A stretch of 64,000 nucleotides of DNA from Marisediminitalea oceani (GCF_003731635.1 NZ_RCUA01000065.1:35000-98999), one strand, 5' to 3'; shown: positions 27,582-35,678, counted from the first letter of the stretch. Notes: generated from the letters alone by a model not told the origin. A program made the numbers and translations.

Positions 27582-30500
27582 ATGTTGGAGTCAATTTTAC
27601 GCTTTTCAATAAAGCGCAAATTCCTTGTGATGGTGATGGTGTTAGCGGTTTCAGGTCTAGGTATTTGGAATTTTACCAAACTACCGATTGATGCAGTGCC
27701 CGATATCACCAATGTGCAGGTAATGATCAATACCGAAGCGGCTGGTTTTACTCCGTTAGAAGTTGAGCAAAGGGTAACCTTTCCGTTAGAGACCGCGTTG
27801 TCGGGTTTACCGGGGTTGACCTATACCCGCTCAGTTTCTCGTTATGGCCTATCTCAAGTGGTTGCAATATTCAGTGATGATACTGATGTCTATTTTGCCC
27901 GTCAGCTTGTTAATGAGCGTTTATCAGCGGCACGCGCTGAATTACCGCTGGGCTTAGAGCCTCAACTTGGGCCAATTGCGACAGGTCTTGGTGAAATATT
28001 CATGTTCACCGTTGATGCTGAGCCTGATGCTACACATGCTGATGGCACGCCTATAACACCAACGGATTTACGCACCGTACATGACTGGACAATAAGACCA
28101 CAGTTAATGCGGGTTCCGGGTGTAGTAGAAGTGAACCCGATAGGGGGATTTGAGCGTGAAATATTAGTCGCTTTCAAACCTGAAAAGTTACTTGCTTTTG
28201 GGCTGTCACAAGCCGATGTGGTTGATGCAATTTCGCAAAACAACCAAAACCAAGGTGTAGGCTTTATTGAGCAAAATGGCGCACAGTGGTTGTTAAGGCT
28301 GCCCGGTCAGGTTACTGATATGACTGCCATTGGTAATATTCCGCTTAAGTCGGTTGATGGTTCATCAATTTATATAAAAGACGTAGCCGATATTGAAAAC
28401 GGCAAAGGGCTAAGAACTGGCGCTGCTACACAAAATGGTCGTGAAGTGGTAATGAGTACTGTGTTCATGCTTATTGGTGAAAACAGCCGCACCGTTGCCC
28501 ATGCAGTGGGAGAAAAGCTCAAGGAAATTAACGCCACTTTGCCAGAAGGTATTGTCGCAACTGCTGTTTATGACCGTACTAAATTAGTAGATAAAACCCT
28601 CAAAACAGTTCAACTTAACCTGACCGAAGGGGCGATACTGGTAATCGTTGTACTCTTTGTTCTTTTAGGTAACTTCAGAGCCGCATTCTTAACTGCCTTA
28701 GTGATCCCTTTTGCCATGTTAATGACAGTGACAGGTATGATACAAACTCGTGTGAGTGCAAACCTGATGAGTTTAGGCGCGTTAGATTTTGGTTTGTTAG
28801 TCGATGGTGCCATCATTATCGTAGAAAATTGTCTTCGCAGGCTAAGTCAAGCAGGAAACAATCCTCTGCCGCTAAAAGAACGTATGGAACTCGTGTTCGA
28901 AGCAACAAAAGAAGTCATACGCCCAGCGCTATTTGGCGTGTTTATTATCACCGCTGTTTACTTACCAATTTTTGCCTTAGAAGGTGTTGAAGGCAAAATG
29001 TTCCACCCGATGGCGATCACCGTGGTTATCGCTTTACTTAGCGCTATGGTGTTATCGGTTACCTTTGTGCCCGCTATGGTTGCCTTGTTATTTAAAAAGC
29101 CTGTGAAAGAAAAACATAGCCCAATAATTCGTGGTGCTGCTGTTCTTTACAAGCCCGCTTTGAGCTGGGTATTAAAAGCCCGCTGGTTAGTTGTTGTAGT
29201 CGCAACAGTATTAGTGGGTTTGTCAGGTTATCAGGCAACTAAGCTAGGTAGTGAATTTGCGCCTAATTTGGATGAAGGTGATATTGCCATGCACGCGCTG
29301 CGGATTCCGGGTACATCACTGTCTCAAGCAATCGCGCTTCAGGAATCCTTAGAATATAAAATTAAACAAATGCCAGAAGTTGAGCGCGTTTTTGCCAAAA
29401 TAGGAACGGCCGATGTTGCAACCGATGCCGTGCCGCCAAGTGTCGCTGATAACTTTATTATCTTGAAACCTCGCGAGTTATGGCCTGATCCTGACAAAAC
29501 TAAAGTACAAATCGTAGAAGAGCTAGCCGCGCTAGTAGAGCCAATTCCGGGTAACCGCTATGAGTTTTTACAGCCAATACAAATGCGTTTCAACGAATTA
29601 TTGGCAGGGGTCAGAGCTGAACTTGCGATAAAAGTGTTTGGTGATGACTTTGATACGTTGACCACGTTAGGCGATGAGATAGAGGGTGCAATCTCTCAGG
29701 TTGAAGGTGCCGTAGATATACAAGTTGAGCAAACTACTGGGTTACCTATGCTTAATCTTGTACCAAACCGTGAAAAACTGATGCAGTTTGGCATTAACAT
29801 CAGCCAAGTACAGTCTCAAGTGGCAACGGCTATGGGCGGTACAATCGCAGGTAAGTTTTATCAAGGCGATGTCCGTTCTGATATTGTAGTGCGTCTTGCA
29901 GAGTCTAAACGTAATGATATCGATTCATTACCTTATTTACCGATAACTTTGGCTGATGGACATTCAGTACCGCTTAAAGAATTAGTTGATATTGAGTTGA
30001 TATCTGGTGCAAACCAAATTAACCGTGAAAATGGTAAACGGAGAGTGGTGGTAACTGCCAATGTTCGCGGAAGAGACTTAGGAAGTTTCGTTGGTGATAT
30101 TAAAACGGTTATTGAAGAAAACGTAGAAGTTCCAGCAGGCTACTGGGTGGAATATGGCGGCACTTATCAAAAACTGCAATCCGCTTCAGAGCGCCTGAGT
30201 ATTGTTGTACCTGTCACTTTAATCATGATTGTTGGTTTGTTAATCCTCGCACTTAACTCATTTAAAGATGCCATGATCATCTTTACGGGGGTTCCGCTCG
30301 CATTAACTGGTGGTATTGCAGCGCTGTTACTACGTGATATTCCATTCTCAATTTCGGCAGCGGTTGGCTTTATTGCCTTATCGGGCATCGCCATCTTAAA
30401 TGGACTGGTTATGGTGTCGTTTATTAGAGAGCTGCGCAAAGATGGGCTGGCACTTGATAAAGCAATCTTTGACGGTGCGCTGACGCGTCTTCGACCTGTG

Positions 30501-30725
30501 TTAACAACGGCACTCGTTGCATCATTAGGTTTTATTCCTATGGCGCTAAATACGGGCATAGGCTCAGAGGTTCAGCGGCCTCTAGCAACAGTGGTCATTG
30601 GCGGCATTATTTCGTCAACGATTTTGACCCTGTTTGTCATTCCTGCCTTGTATAGAATTTTACATAAAGAAAAGGAGTCTATTTTGACTGATGTTGAAGT
30701 ATTGGAGTCACAAGATGCCAAGTAA
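27582..30725 (+). CDS. czcA: CzcA-like heavy-metal RND efflux pump
   Basis: A 1047-aa inner-membrane RND transporter of the heavy-metal (HME) class that exports divalent or monovalent metal ions using proton import. The family start LRFSIKRKFLV, the DAVPDITNVQV segment, and the helix-4 motif LGALDFGLLVDGAIIIVEN with the acidic proton-relay residues are present; DFG-x-x-x-D in this motif is characteristic of CzcA-type pumps. Twelve membrane helices and two large periplasmic loops are evident. AGGAG lies 6-7 bases upstream of the chosen ATG. Metal specificity cannot be decided safely by eye. Confidence 0.93.
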   Translation: MLESILRFSIKRKFLVMVMVLAVSGLGIWNFTKLPIDAVPDITNVQVMINTEAAGFTPLEVEQRVTFPLETALSGLPGLTYTRSVSRYGLSQVVAIFSDDTDVYFARQLVNERLSAARAELPLGLEPQLGPIATGLGEIFMFTVDAEPDATHADGTPITPTDLRTVHDWTIRPQLMRVPGVVEVNPIGGFEREILVAFKPEKLLAFGLSQADVVDAISQNNQNQGVGFIEQNGAQWLLRLPGQVTDMTAIGNIPLKSVDGSSIYIKDVADIENGKGLRTGAATQNGREVVMSTVFMLIGENSRTVAHAVGEKLKEINATLPEGIVATAVYDRTKLVDKTLKTVQLNLTEGAILVIVVLFVLLGNFRAAFLTALVIPFAMLMTVTGMIQTRVSANLMSLGALDFGLLVDGAIIIVENCLRRLSQAGNNPLPLKERMELVFEATKEVIRPALFGVFIITAVYLPIFALEGVEGKMFHPMAITVVIALLSAMVLSVTFVPAMVALLFKKPVKEKHSPIIRGAAVLYKPALSWVLKARWLVVVVATVLVGLSGYQATKLGSEFAPNLDEGDIAMHALRIPGTSLSQAIALQESLEYKIKQMPEVERVFAKIGTADVATDAVPPSVADNFIILKPRELWPDPDKTKVQIVEELAALVEPIPGNRYEFLQPIQMRFNELLAGVRAELAIKVFGDDFDTLTTLGDEIEGAISQVEGAVDIQVEQTTGLPMLNLVPNREKLMQFGINISQVQSQVATAMGGTIAGKFYQGDVRSDIVVRLAESKRNDIDSLPYLPITLADGHSVPLKELVDIELISGANQINRENGKRRVVVTANVRGRDLGSFVGDIKTVIEENVEVPAGYWVEYGGTYQKLQSASERLSIVVPVTLIMIVGLLILALNSFKDAMIIFTGVPLALTGGIAALLLRDIPFSISAAVGFIALSGIAILNGLVMVSFIRELRKDGLALDKAIFDGALTRLRPVLTTALVASLGFIPMALNTGIGSEVQRPLATVVIGGIISSTILTLFVIPALYRILHKEKESILTDVEVLESQDAK

Positions 30726-31410
30726 CATGATTAAAGTACTGACCTATCTGACGATTGCGCTGTTAGCGCTTATCAGTGTTGAAGCTTTGGCTCACGGAGT
30801 TGATGACAAAACCAGAGCGTTTTTAGAGCAAAATACGGGTGTTCAGTTTATTCCATTCTTATACATAGGCGCTAAGCATATGATAACGGGCTATGACCAT
30901 TTGTTGTTTTTAGTCGGTGTTATCTTCTTCTTATATCGCAGCCGTGACGTACTTTTGTACGTCACTATGTTTACTATCGGACATAGCACAACATTGCTAT
31001 TTGGCGTGTTAAGCGATATTCAAGTTAATGCTTATTTAATTGATGCCATTATCGGTTTTTCTGTAATTTATAAGGGCTTCGATAATCTAGGTGGCTTTAA
31101 GCGTTGCTTTAATTGGCAACCTAATACCCAATGGGCGGTGCTGATTTTTGGTCTGTTTCATGGCTTTGGTTTAGCAACCAAGTTACAAGAATTCAGCCTT
31201 CCGGATGATGGCTTAGTGACCAATTTAATTGCGTTTAATATTGGTGTCGAGCTTGGTCAATTTGCGGCACTTGCACTGATACTTATTTTGATAAATGCGT
31301 GGCGAAAATTACCGTCATTCCAACGATTTTCAACAATTACCAATGGCGCATTAATGAGCGCTGGTGTGATGTTGATGGGCTATCAACTTACAGGTTATTT
31401 CGTTATTTAA
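30715..31410 (+). CDS. HupE/UreJ-like membrane protein
   Basis: A 231-aa integral membrane protein with signal-like N-terminus ending LAHG, followed by the HupE/UreJ-type second half: GAKHMITGYDHLLFLVGVIFF, FTIGHSTTLLFGV and LFHGFGLATKLQ, with His residues placed in membrane helices. HupE/UreJ proteins are thought to transport nickel or cobalt. It overlaps the end of czcA by 11 bp, and GGAG precedes the ATG at 30715, so it belongs to the efflux operon. A role in metal handling fits the context. Confidence 0.82.
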   Translation: MPSNMIKVLTYLTIALLALISVEALAHGVDDKTRAFLEQNTGVQFIPFLYIGAKHMITGYDHLLFLVGVIFFLYRSRDVLLYVTMFTIGHSTTLLFGVLSDIQVNAYLIDAIIGFSVIYKGFDNLGGFKRCFNWQPNTQWAVLIFGLFHGFGLATKLQEFSLPDDGLVTNLIAFNIGVELGQFAALALILILINAWRKLPSFQRFSTITNGALMSAGVMLMGYQLTGYFVI

Positions 31411-31465
31411 TTGATTCAATCAATAGAAATACGCGACAAATTAGAGAAAACAAAAAGAGAATCTT

Positions 31466-31990
31466 ATGCAACATACAGTTAGTACCAAAACACTCGTTAA
31501 AGCGAGTATCTCAGCAGTCGTCGTCGCGGCTATTACTCTGGTTACCTTTATCTTACCAGCAGAGTACAACATCGATCCGACAGGTCTCGGTGGCAAGTTA
31601 GGTTTAACAGCACTTGCACAAGCGGCTGAAATGGAAACAACGTCATTAGAGACGACTAAAGGCACCGATGAGTTTCAAACAATAGAAGTGACCGTTCCAG
31701 CGGGACGTGGCATTGAATATAAATTCTATATGAAACAGCATGAAAAAATGACCTATGAATGGTTAACCGATGGTGCTTCATTGTACTTCGATTTACATGG
31801 TGAGCCTGAAGGCGACACAACGGGATATTTTGAAAGCTACACCATTGCTACAGCTAATGAAATGAAAGGCAGCTATACCACGCCATTTACTGGCTCTCAT
31901 GGTTGGTACTGGAAAAACAAATCAGATAAGTCTGTTTCTATACAGCTACTGGTTAAAGGGCAATATGAAGTTATTGGCCTTAAACAATAA
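31466..31990 (+). CDS. Small membrane-anchored periplasmic protein of the czc operon
   Basis: A 174-aa protein with one N-terminal membrane helix (about 10-32) and a periplasmic domain. The domain has YKFYMKQHEKMTYEW, then YFDLHGEP and GSHGWYWKNKSDKSVSIQL, resembling the family often annotated as transmembrane anchor protein near czc/hupE genes. Histidines and aspartates at HGEPEGD could contact metal, which is inference. It is 55 bp after hupE and ahead of the DUF6488-like gene. Confidence 0.7.
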   Translation: MQHTVSTKTLVKASISAVVVAAITLVTFILPAEYNIDPTGLGGKLGLTALAQAAEMETTSLETTKGTDEFQTIEVTVPAGRGIEYKFYMKQHEKMTYEWLTDGASLYFDLHGEPEGDTTGYFESYTIATANEMKGSYTTPFTGSHGWYWKNKSDKSVSIQLLVKGQYEVIGLKQ

Positions 31991-32030
31991 CGACTTGAAA
32001 CTTAATATCAGATATCTAATGGGAACTAAA

Positions 32031-32363
32031 ATGAACAAACTAATATCAATTGTTGCACTTTGTGGTGCCTTGCTTACTGGTAACGTACAAGCTCATGGTG
32101 ATCATGGGGTTATCAGCGGTCAGAAAGCAATTAGCATTTCTGCCACCTTGATCAAAAAGATGACATTTAAAGACGCGGGTTTTGAAGTTGGTAAGTTAGA
32201 TGAGTCATGGAAGAATATTGATAAATCTCAACTTTCGATTGCTAATGTTGAAGACAATTTTTACGTTGTTAGTGCGTCTAATCCTAGCAATGAAAATAAG
32301 CTTTATTTCCAAATTGCTAAAAACGGTCAAGTTATAGCGGTTAAAGATAAAAACGATTTTTGA
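32031..32363 (+). CDS. DUF6488-like small exported protein
   Basis: A 110-aa protein with a clear signal peptide (cleavage after VQA) and a mature start HGDHGVISG rich in histidine, then a compact alpha/beta domain (LIKKMTFKDAGFEVGKLDESW, SASNPSNENKLYFQIA). It resembles DUF6488 proteins found beside metal efflux genes; a periplasmic metal-binding role is inferred. GGGAA lies before the ATG. It is the last gene before the distal transposon end. Confidence 0.7.
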   Translation: MNKLISIVALCGALLTGNVQAHGDHGVISGQKAISISATLIKKMTFKDAGFEVGKLDESWKNIDKSQLSIANVEDNFYVVSASNPSNENKLYFQIAKNGQVIAVKDKNDF

Positions 32364-32413
32364 TGAACAAGAGGCTCCTCTTTGCAACATAAGAGAAGCC
32401 TTTAACCTGCCAT

Positions 32414-32552
32414 GATTCACAAACTTTATTAAAATAAGTTGGGTCAAAACCTTTTGAGTTATTGGGATAGTCACAAACTCTATTCAATTTTCGGCCTCAA
32501 GAAAGCCTTATAAATTAGACACCCGACTCACAAACTTTATTAGCGTAAGACA
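32414..32552 (-). repeat. Distal transposon end with three sites 56 bp apart
   Basis: Three copies of the site in inverted orientation relative to the gcvP end: 32414-32430 (CACAAACTTTATT), 32470-32484 (GTCACAAACTCTATT) and 32526-32541 (CACAAACTTTATT), at exactly 56-bp steps. The end closes with GCGTAAGACA. The dispersed arrangement over about 140 bp corresponds to the L end of Tn7. Confidence 0.88.
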
Positions 32553-32557
32553 GAGAT
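32553..32557. repeat. Target site duplication GAGAT, distal side
   Basis: Second copy of the 5-bp duplication found at 11445-11449. Its final T is also the first base of the adjacent orphan transposon end. Confidence 0.93.
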
Positions 32558-32664
32558 GTCAGTCGGGAATTAAGTTTGTGACTAGCGCAATTAAGTTTGT
32601 GACAGTAATTAAGTTCGTGATTATGACAATTGAAGTTGGGAACAGGCCTAATCTAGTTGGGAAC
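32557..32664 (+). mobile_element. Orphan (fossil) Tn7-like end abutting the transposon
   Basis: TGTCAGTCGGGAATTAAG starts at the last base of the duplication. Sites AATTAAGTTTGTGAC (32568-32582), AATTAAGTTTGTGAC (32589-32603), AATTAAGTTCGTGAT (32607-32621), then two diverged copies ending GTTGGGAAC at 32643 and 32664 follow, all in the orientation of the gcvP-proximal end. The first site ends 26 bp after TGT begins and the next two are 21 and 18 bp further on, exactly as in the intact element. No matching second end or transposase was found for it, so the rest of that element is lost or lies beyond recognition. Confidence 0.82.
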
Positions 32665-32681
32665 TAGGTGACTGGCCCATG

Positions 32682-32717
32682 AAAAGCGAGTATTACGGAA
32701 GTGATGCTCGCTTTTTT
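32682..32717 (+). terminator. Terminator behind the fossil end
   Basis: AAAAGCGAG (32682-32690) pairs with CTCGCTTTT (32707-32715) around a 16-base loop, followed by more T. It lies 125 bp inside the fossil end and is the counterpart of the terminator at 11528-11555; it may equally be the original gcvP terminator. Confidence 0.7.
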
Positions 32718-32738
32718 GTTGCCTCTTCAATACGGTAT

Positions 32739-32897
32739 TTACGTTAACAAACGAATCATTGTGTTTATATGCAGGCACTGACCTTTGCCAGAATTTAAAG
32801 CAGTACGACCATCTACAGTGTCAATATTCACATCAGAAGATTCTGTAGGACTACCAAAAGACACCTCTCTACCGTAAAAAGCACGCTGGTATTGGGA
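32739..32897 (-). pseudogene. Short remnant reading frame, fossil element
   Basis: An open stretch of 52 codons with no start codon, containing AFYGREVSFGSPTESSD and VDGRTALNSGKGQ and ending in a TAA. The composition looks coding, but no family was recognised. It lies inside the presumed fossil element and partly overlaps the next remnant on the other strand, so at most one is likely to be a genuine relic at the overlap. Confidence 0.3.
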
Positions 32898-33006
32898 CTA
32901 TCTGGTCCATTTCGATGAGGTTAAGCAGCAAATGAATCTTGGTATGCCTCAAACGACCAACATTGATATGAACAGTGTGGCTTCGCATGAAAAACGCAAA
33001 GAATAA
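32881..33006 (+). pseudogene. 3' remnant of a lost gene
   Basis: 41 codons and a stop, beginning shortly after an in-frame stop and without start codon: ARWYWDYLVHFDEVKQQMNL, then a hydrophilic tail ending HEKRKE. It looks like the C-terminus of a once longer protein. No family was recognised. Between it and 33205 nothing further is seen. Confidence 0.35.
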
Positions 33007-33238
33007 GTGGCGTAGACCGCCGTTGTATATTGCCTTAATTGATTGTAACGCTGTATCTCACAACGATTAAATCCAGTTATTTTTCAACACAGAAAAATTG
33101 AGCTAGTCGATTGGTTGATTACTATTTATACTGATTTCAACTTTTATGGCCCGGTAGTGTTGTCTCTTTATTGGTGTCGACTTCAAACAGGCGATTACTT
33201 GTCTGGTGAATAATCTTTTAAAGCACGGGGCTTTGCAA

Positions 33239-33673
33239 ATGAATGAAGAGGAATACATTTCCACCAGGCTCGATGCTCAAATAGCTTGGTATGACAACAA
33301 GAGTCAGCGGGCTCAAAGTTGGTTTAAACGGCTACGAGGAATCGAAGTGGTGGCAGCGTCTTCTATTCCTGTGATTGCCGGGATAGCGCCTGAGCACCCC
33401 GCAACCATTATTATAATTGCAATATTAGGTGGGCTGATAGCCGTACTGTCAGCGCTGATAAGCCTGAATAAGTATCAGGAAAACTGGCTGGAATACAGAA
33501 CGACTTGCGAAACCCTTAAGCATCAGAAATTCTTGTATCTGACAGGCTGCGAGCCTTATCACACTGTCGAGGCCTTTACTGAGTTTGTTATAAAGATTGA
33601 GGGGTTAATTTCAAAAGAAAACAGTAATTGGAATAGCTATGTAAAGTCTCCAGCTAAAAAAGATCAGCCATAG
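33239..33673 (+). CDS. SLATT/DUF4231-type two-helix membrane protein
   Basis: A 144-aa protein with an N-terminal hydrophilic helix (STRLDAQIAWYDNKSQRAQ), two membrane helices (about 38-55 and 59-81) and a C-terminal helical tail (YQENWLEYRTTCETLKHQKF). This is the SLATT pattern, a group predicted to form membrane pores in nucleotide-linked conflict systems. The ATG at 33239 gives the family-like start MNEEEYISTRLDAQ; a GTG 11 codons upstream is possible. The stop codon shares its last base with the GTG start of the next gene, so the two are translationally coupled. Confidence 0.75.
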   Translation: MNEEEYISTRLDAQIAWYDNKSQRAQSWFKRLRGIEVVAASSIPVIAGIAPEHPATIIIIAILGGLIAVLSALISLNKYQENWLEYRTTCETLKHQKFLYLTGCEPYHTVEAFTEFVIKIEGLISKENSNWNSYVKSPAKKDQP

Positions 33674-34653
33674 TGAGTCTGTGTCGCTCGCTAACGCCGC
33701 GAACAAAAGGCTGGGTTGCATATTCCGCTTCAGTATTGTTGATACCACTCACACTGAGTGTGTTTTTACTGGCAATTATGGGTGATTATGTTCTCATAGG
33801 CGTTGTGGTGAGCGTGTTGCTTTTTGGCGTAGGGATACTGCTATACAGTTACGGCGAATCATTGCTCGCCCCCACCGTAAAAGAAGTGCTGGAAAAAGAC
33901 ACCCGGCCGCCCGTTATTTTCTTGCGACCATTCGAAAAAGATCTGCACTTTGTTGAAGACCAGGAAGAAATATTTATAGACCCAAGTGGAACAAGAAGCA
34001 CCCGTTTTGAAGAATTACTGACCCCTTTAAACGCACTGGGCCCCTTGATCTCGATAGCTGATCCAAGCGCAAAAGGCCGCTTTGCGGGTACACACCATGG
34101 TGGAGCTTATCGAGAATATGTCAGTGTTGATGACTGGCAGACACGAGTCACTGAATTTCTTCGTACGGCAACTTTGGCAGTATTAATTGTAGGGGAGTCT
34201 GATGGTATCACCTGGGAGTTTGAGCAAGCCCGTAAACTGTTACCGCCGCAATCTATATTGCTCTGTTTACCCGATGTAATGCGTATCAGTAACAAATCCA
34301 ATTACGAGCATATTTACTGGGATTTCAACGAGCAATTTAAGCGCATTTTTGGCAGTGAATTACCACCGCTGGAATCTGCCACCTATTTTATTGGGTTTGA
34401 CCCACAGGGCAGCCCTTTCTTTCCTGATATTTCTGAAGAAGACATTGAGAAATTTAGTAAAAATGGTTTTACCTCTATCTTGATCTCGCATCAACTCGAC
34501 TCAGTCTTGCACCGCCTGAGGCCCGACGTTAAATTACGCAGACAACGGCTCATCGGTACAGTATCGAAACGATGGCGCTTAGGGATTTTAATCCTGTTTG
34601 GACTCACCAGTATTCCTTTGTCGATACTTTTATTGGTAGTCATCTGGCGATAA
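33673..34653 (+). CDS. Membrane protein with TIR-like domain, partner of the SLATT protein
   Basis: A 326-aa protein: two membrane helices (about 14-38 and 40-62), a cytoplasmic domain and a C-terminal membrane helix (about 300-325). The cytoplasmic domain begins with PPVIFLRPFEKD, continues with a predicted alternating alpha/beta pattern, and has AVLIVGESDGITWEFEQAR near 170-186, which resembles the strand plus W-E-x-E-x-A helix carrying the catalytic Glu in TIR-type NAD-cleaving domains. Assignment as TIR-like is by pattern, not by homology search. The GTG start overlaps the previous stop. The pair reads as sensor/enzyme plus pore, a likely abortive-infection module. Confidence 0.6.
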   Translation: MSLCRSLTPRTKGWVAYSASVLLIPLTLSVFLLAIMGDYVLIGVVVSVLLFGVGILLYSYGESLLAPTVKEVLEKDTRPPVIFLRPFEKDLHFVEDQEEIFIDPSGTRSTRFEELLTPLNALGPLISIADPSAKGRFAGTHHGGAYREYVSVDDWQTRVTEFLRTATLAVLIVGESDGITWEFEQARKLLPPQSILLCLPDVMRISNKSNYEHIYWDFNEQFKRIFGSELPPLESATYFIGFDPQGSPFFPDISEEDIEKFSKNGFTSILISHQLDSVLHRLRPDVKLRRQRLIGTVSKRWRLGILILFGLTSIPLSILLLVVIWR

Positions 34654-34837
34654 CAACACTTTTTTACTTACTAATACATGATGAACGCTTTCTCCACTTG
34701 CAAGCGGCCTCTGTGAGTTATCGCATGGCTTTTGTGCCTGCTTCAGGGAACGTATTTGCTCTGCAAACTATCGCTGCCATATATTGAGTTTGTCTGCAGA
34801 GCATTTGGGCACATTTTTTAGTTACGCTCCGCTGACC

Positions 34838-34868
34838 AGAGCTCCCCAATTATCCGGGGGGCTCTTTA
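34838..34868. terminator. Bidirectional terminator
   Basis: AGAGCTCCCC (34838-34847) pairs with GGGGGGCTCT (34856-34865) with one G-T type mismatch, between converging genes. T-rich sequence follows on the + strand. Confidence 0.65.
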
Positions 34869-34881
34869 TAAACAAAATGGC

Positions 34882-35556
34882 TTAAGAACCGAGTTGCTTC
34901 ACCATGGCTGTAGCCACACTGTGAGCGCTTGCCGGGTTCTGGCCGGTGATAACACGGTCGTCTTCTACCACGAATTCCTGCCATGGCTGTACTTTGTTGA
35001 ATCGTGTCGCTTTGCGGGCCAGTGCCTCTTCCAGCAAAAACGGAATGTCATTAATTGTGCCGTAGTCGACTTCTTCTTCACGCGTAAAACTTGTGACTGA
35101 TTTATTCGCCAGAAGAGCTTCGCCTGAGCTCAATGTAATGGGCAATAAAGCTGCAGGGCCGTGGCAAACCGCGCCAATTAATCCGCCTTTTTCGTAGTGA
35201 GTTGCGGCCAGCTTGGCAAAGTCTTGATTGCTGGCTAAATCGCTCAGCAGTCCAAAACCACCAGGGTAAAAAATGGCATCGTAATCGTCGATGTTTACCT
35301 CGGAAACCGGTAGGCTGCTATTCGTACGGTTTTTAAAATTTTCGCTGGCTAATACCTGTTGGTTAACCTCATCGCCCTCAATGTCGGTACCGTAAACAGG
35401 CACCTGGCCGCCTGCTATTGAGGCAATGTCATAATCAAATCCATGTTGGGTAAACACGTGAATTGCATGGGTGATCTCGGGTGAAAAGGTGCCGTTGGCC
35501 TGGTCGGTGGTGCCAAGCGTAGCGTGATTAGTTACAGGGATAAGTATTTTTTTCAT
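34882..35556 (-). CDS. DJ-1/PfpI (Hsp31-like) family protein
   Basis: A 224-aa class I glutamine-amidotransferase-like protein of the DJ-1/PfpI superfamily. The nucleophile Cys is in GAVCHGPAAL, preceded by FYPGGFG, and a conserved Glu lies in the GGQVPVYGTDIEGDE region. Relatives act as glyoxalase-type or chaperone proteins against reactive carbonyls. It is divergent from a LysR gene with about 120 bp between them, which suggests that this LysR controls it. Confidence 0.82.
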   Translation of the reverse strand: MKKILIPVTNHATLGTTDQANGTFSPEITHAIHVFTQHGFDYDIASIAGGQVPVYGTDIEGDEVNQQVLASENFKNRTNSSLPVSEVNIDDYDAIFYPGGFGLLSDLASNQDFAKLAATHYEKGGLIGAVCHGPAALLPITLSSGEALLANKSVTSFTREEEVDYGTINDIPFLLEEALARKATRFNKVQPWQEFVVEDDRVITGQNPASAHSVATAMVKQLGS

Positions 35557-35678
35557 GAAAGTTCCTCATAGTCAGTTTCATTGTTCATTTGCAATCACTA
35601 TAAAACGTCCCTCATTGAATGATAATATGCTAATTTTTGGAAATACTGTTGTTGTACAGCAATAATAGAGGCAGTGCT

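Larger units (their letters stand above)
11450..32552. mobile_element. Complete Tn7-like transposon at the gcvP 3' end
   Basis: A 21,103-bp element bounded by TGTCGTACTCTAATAAAG on the gcvP side and, on the reverse strand of the other end, TGTCTTACGCTAATAAAG (16 of 18 identical). The 5-bp duplication GAGAT flanks it. It encodes tnsA-tnsB-tnsC plus two TniQ-family proteins, a helicase-nuclease, and a czc-type metal efflux module. As in Tn7 beside glmS, tnsA is transcribed away from the att-proximal end, though a 3 kb cargo gene is wedged between. The interior is visibly more AT-rich than gcvTHP. All transposition genes look intact, so it may still be mobile. Confidence 0.95.

Noticed and set aside
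32557..32664. Repeats behind 32552 as part of the intact transposon
   Set aside because: The 5-bp duplication and the ACA end stop at 32552, and the repeats beyond point the other way. They belong to a separate end.
11461..32664. AAGTTTGTGAC repeats as a CRISPR array or integron sites
   Set aside because: The copies are short, imperfect, confined to the ends and inverted between them; there are no spacers of equal length and no cas or integrase gene.
34654..34837. Second end of the fossil transposon
   Set aside because: No CACAAACTT-type repeat or ACA-terminated end was found between the TIR-like gene and the terminator.
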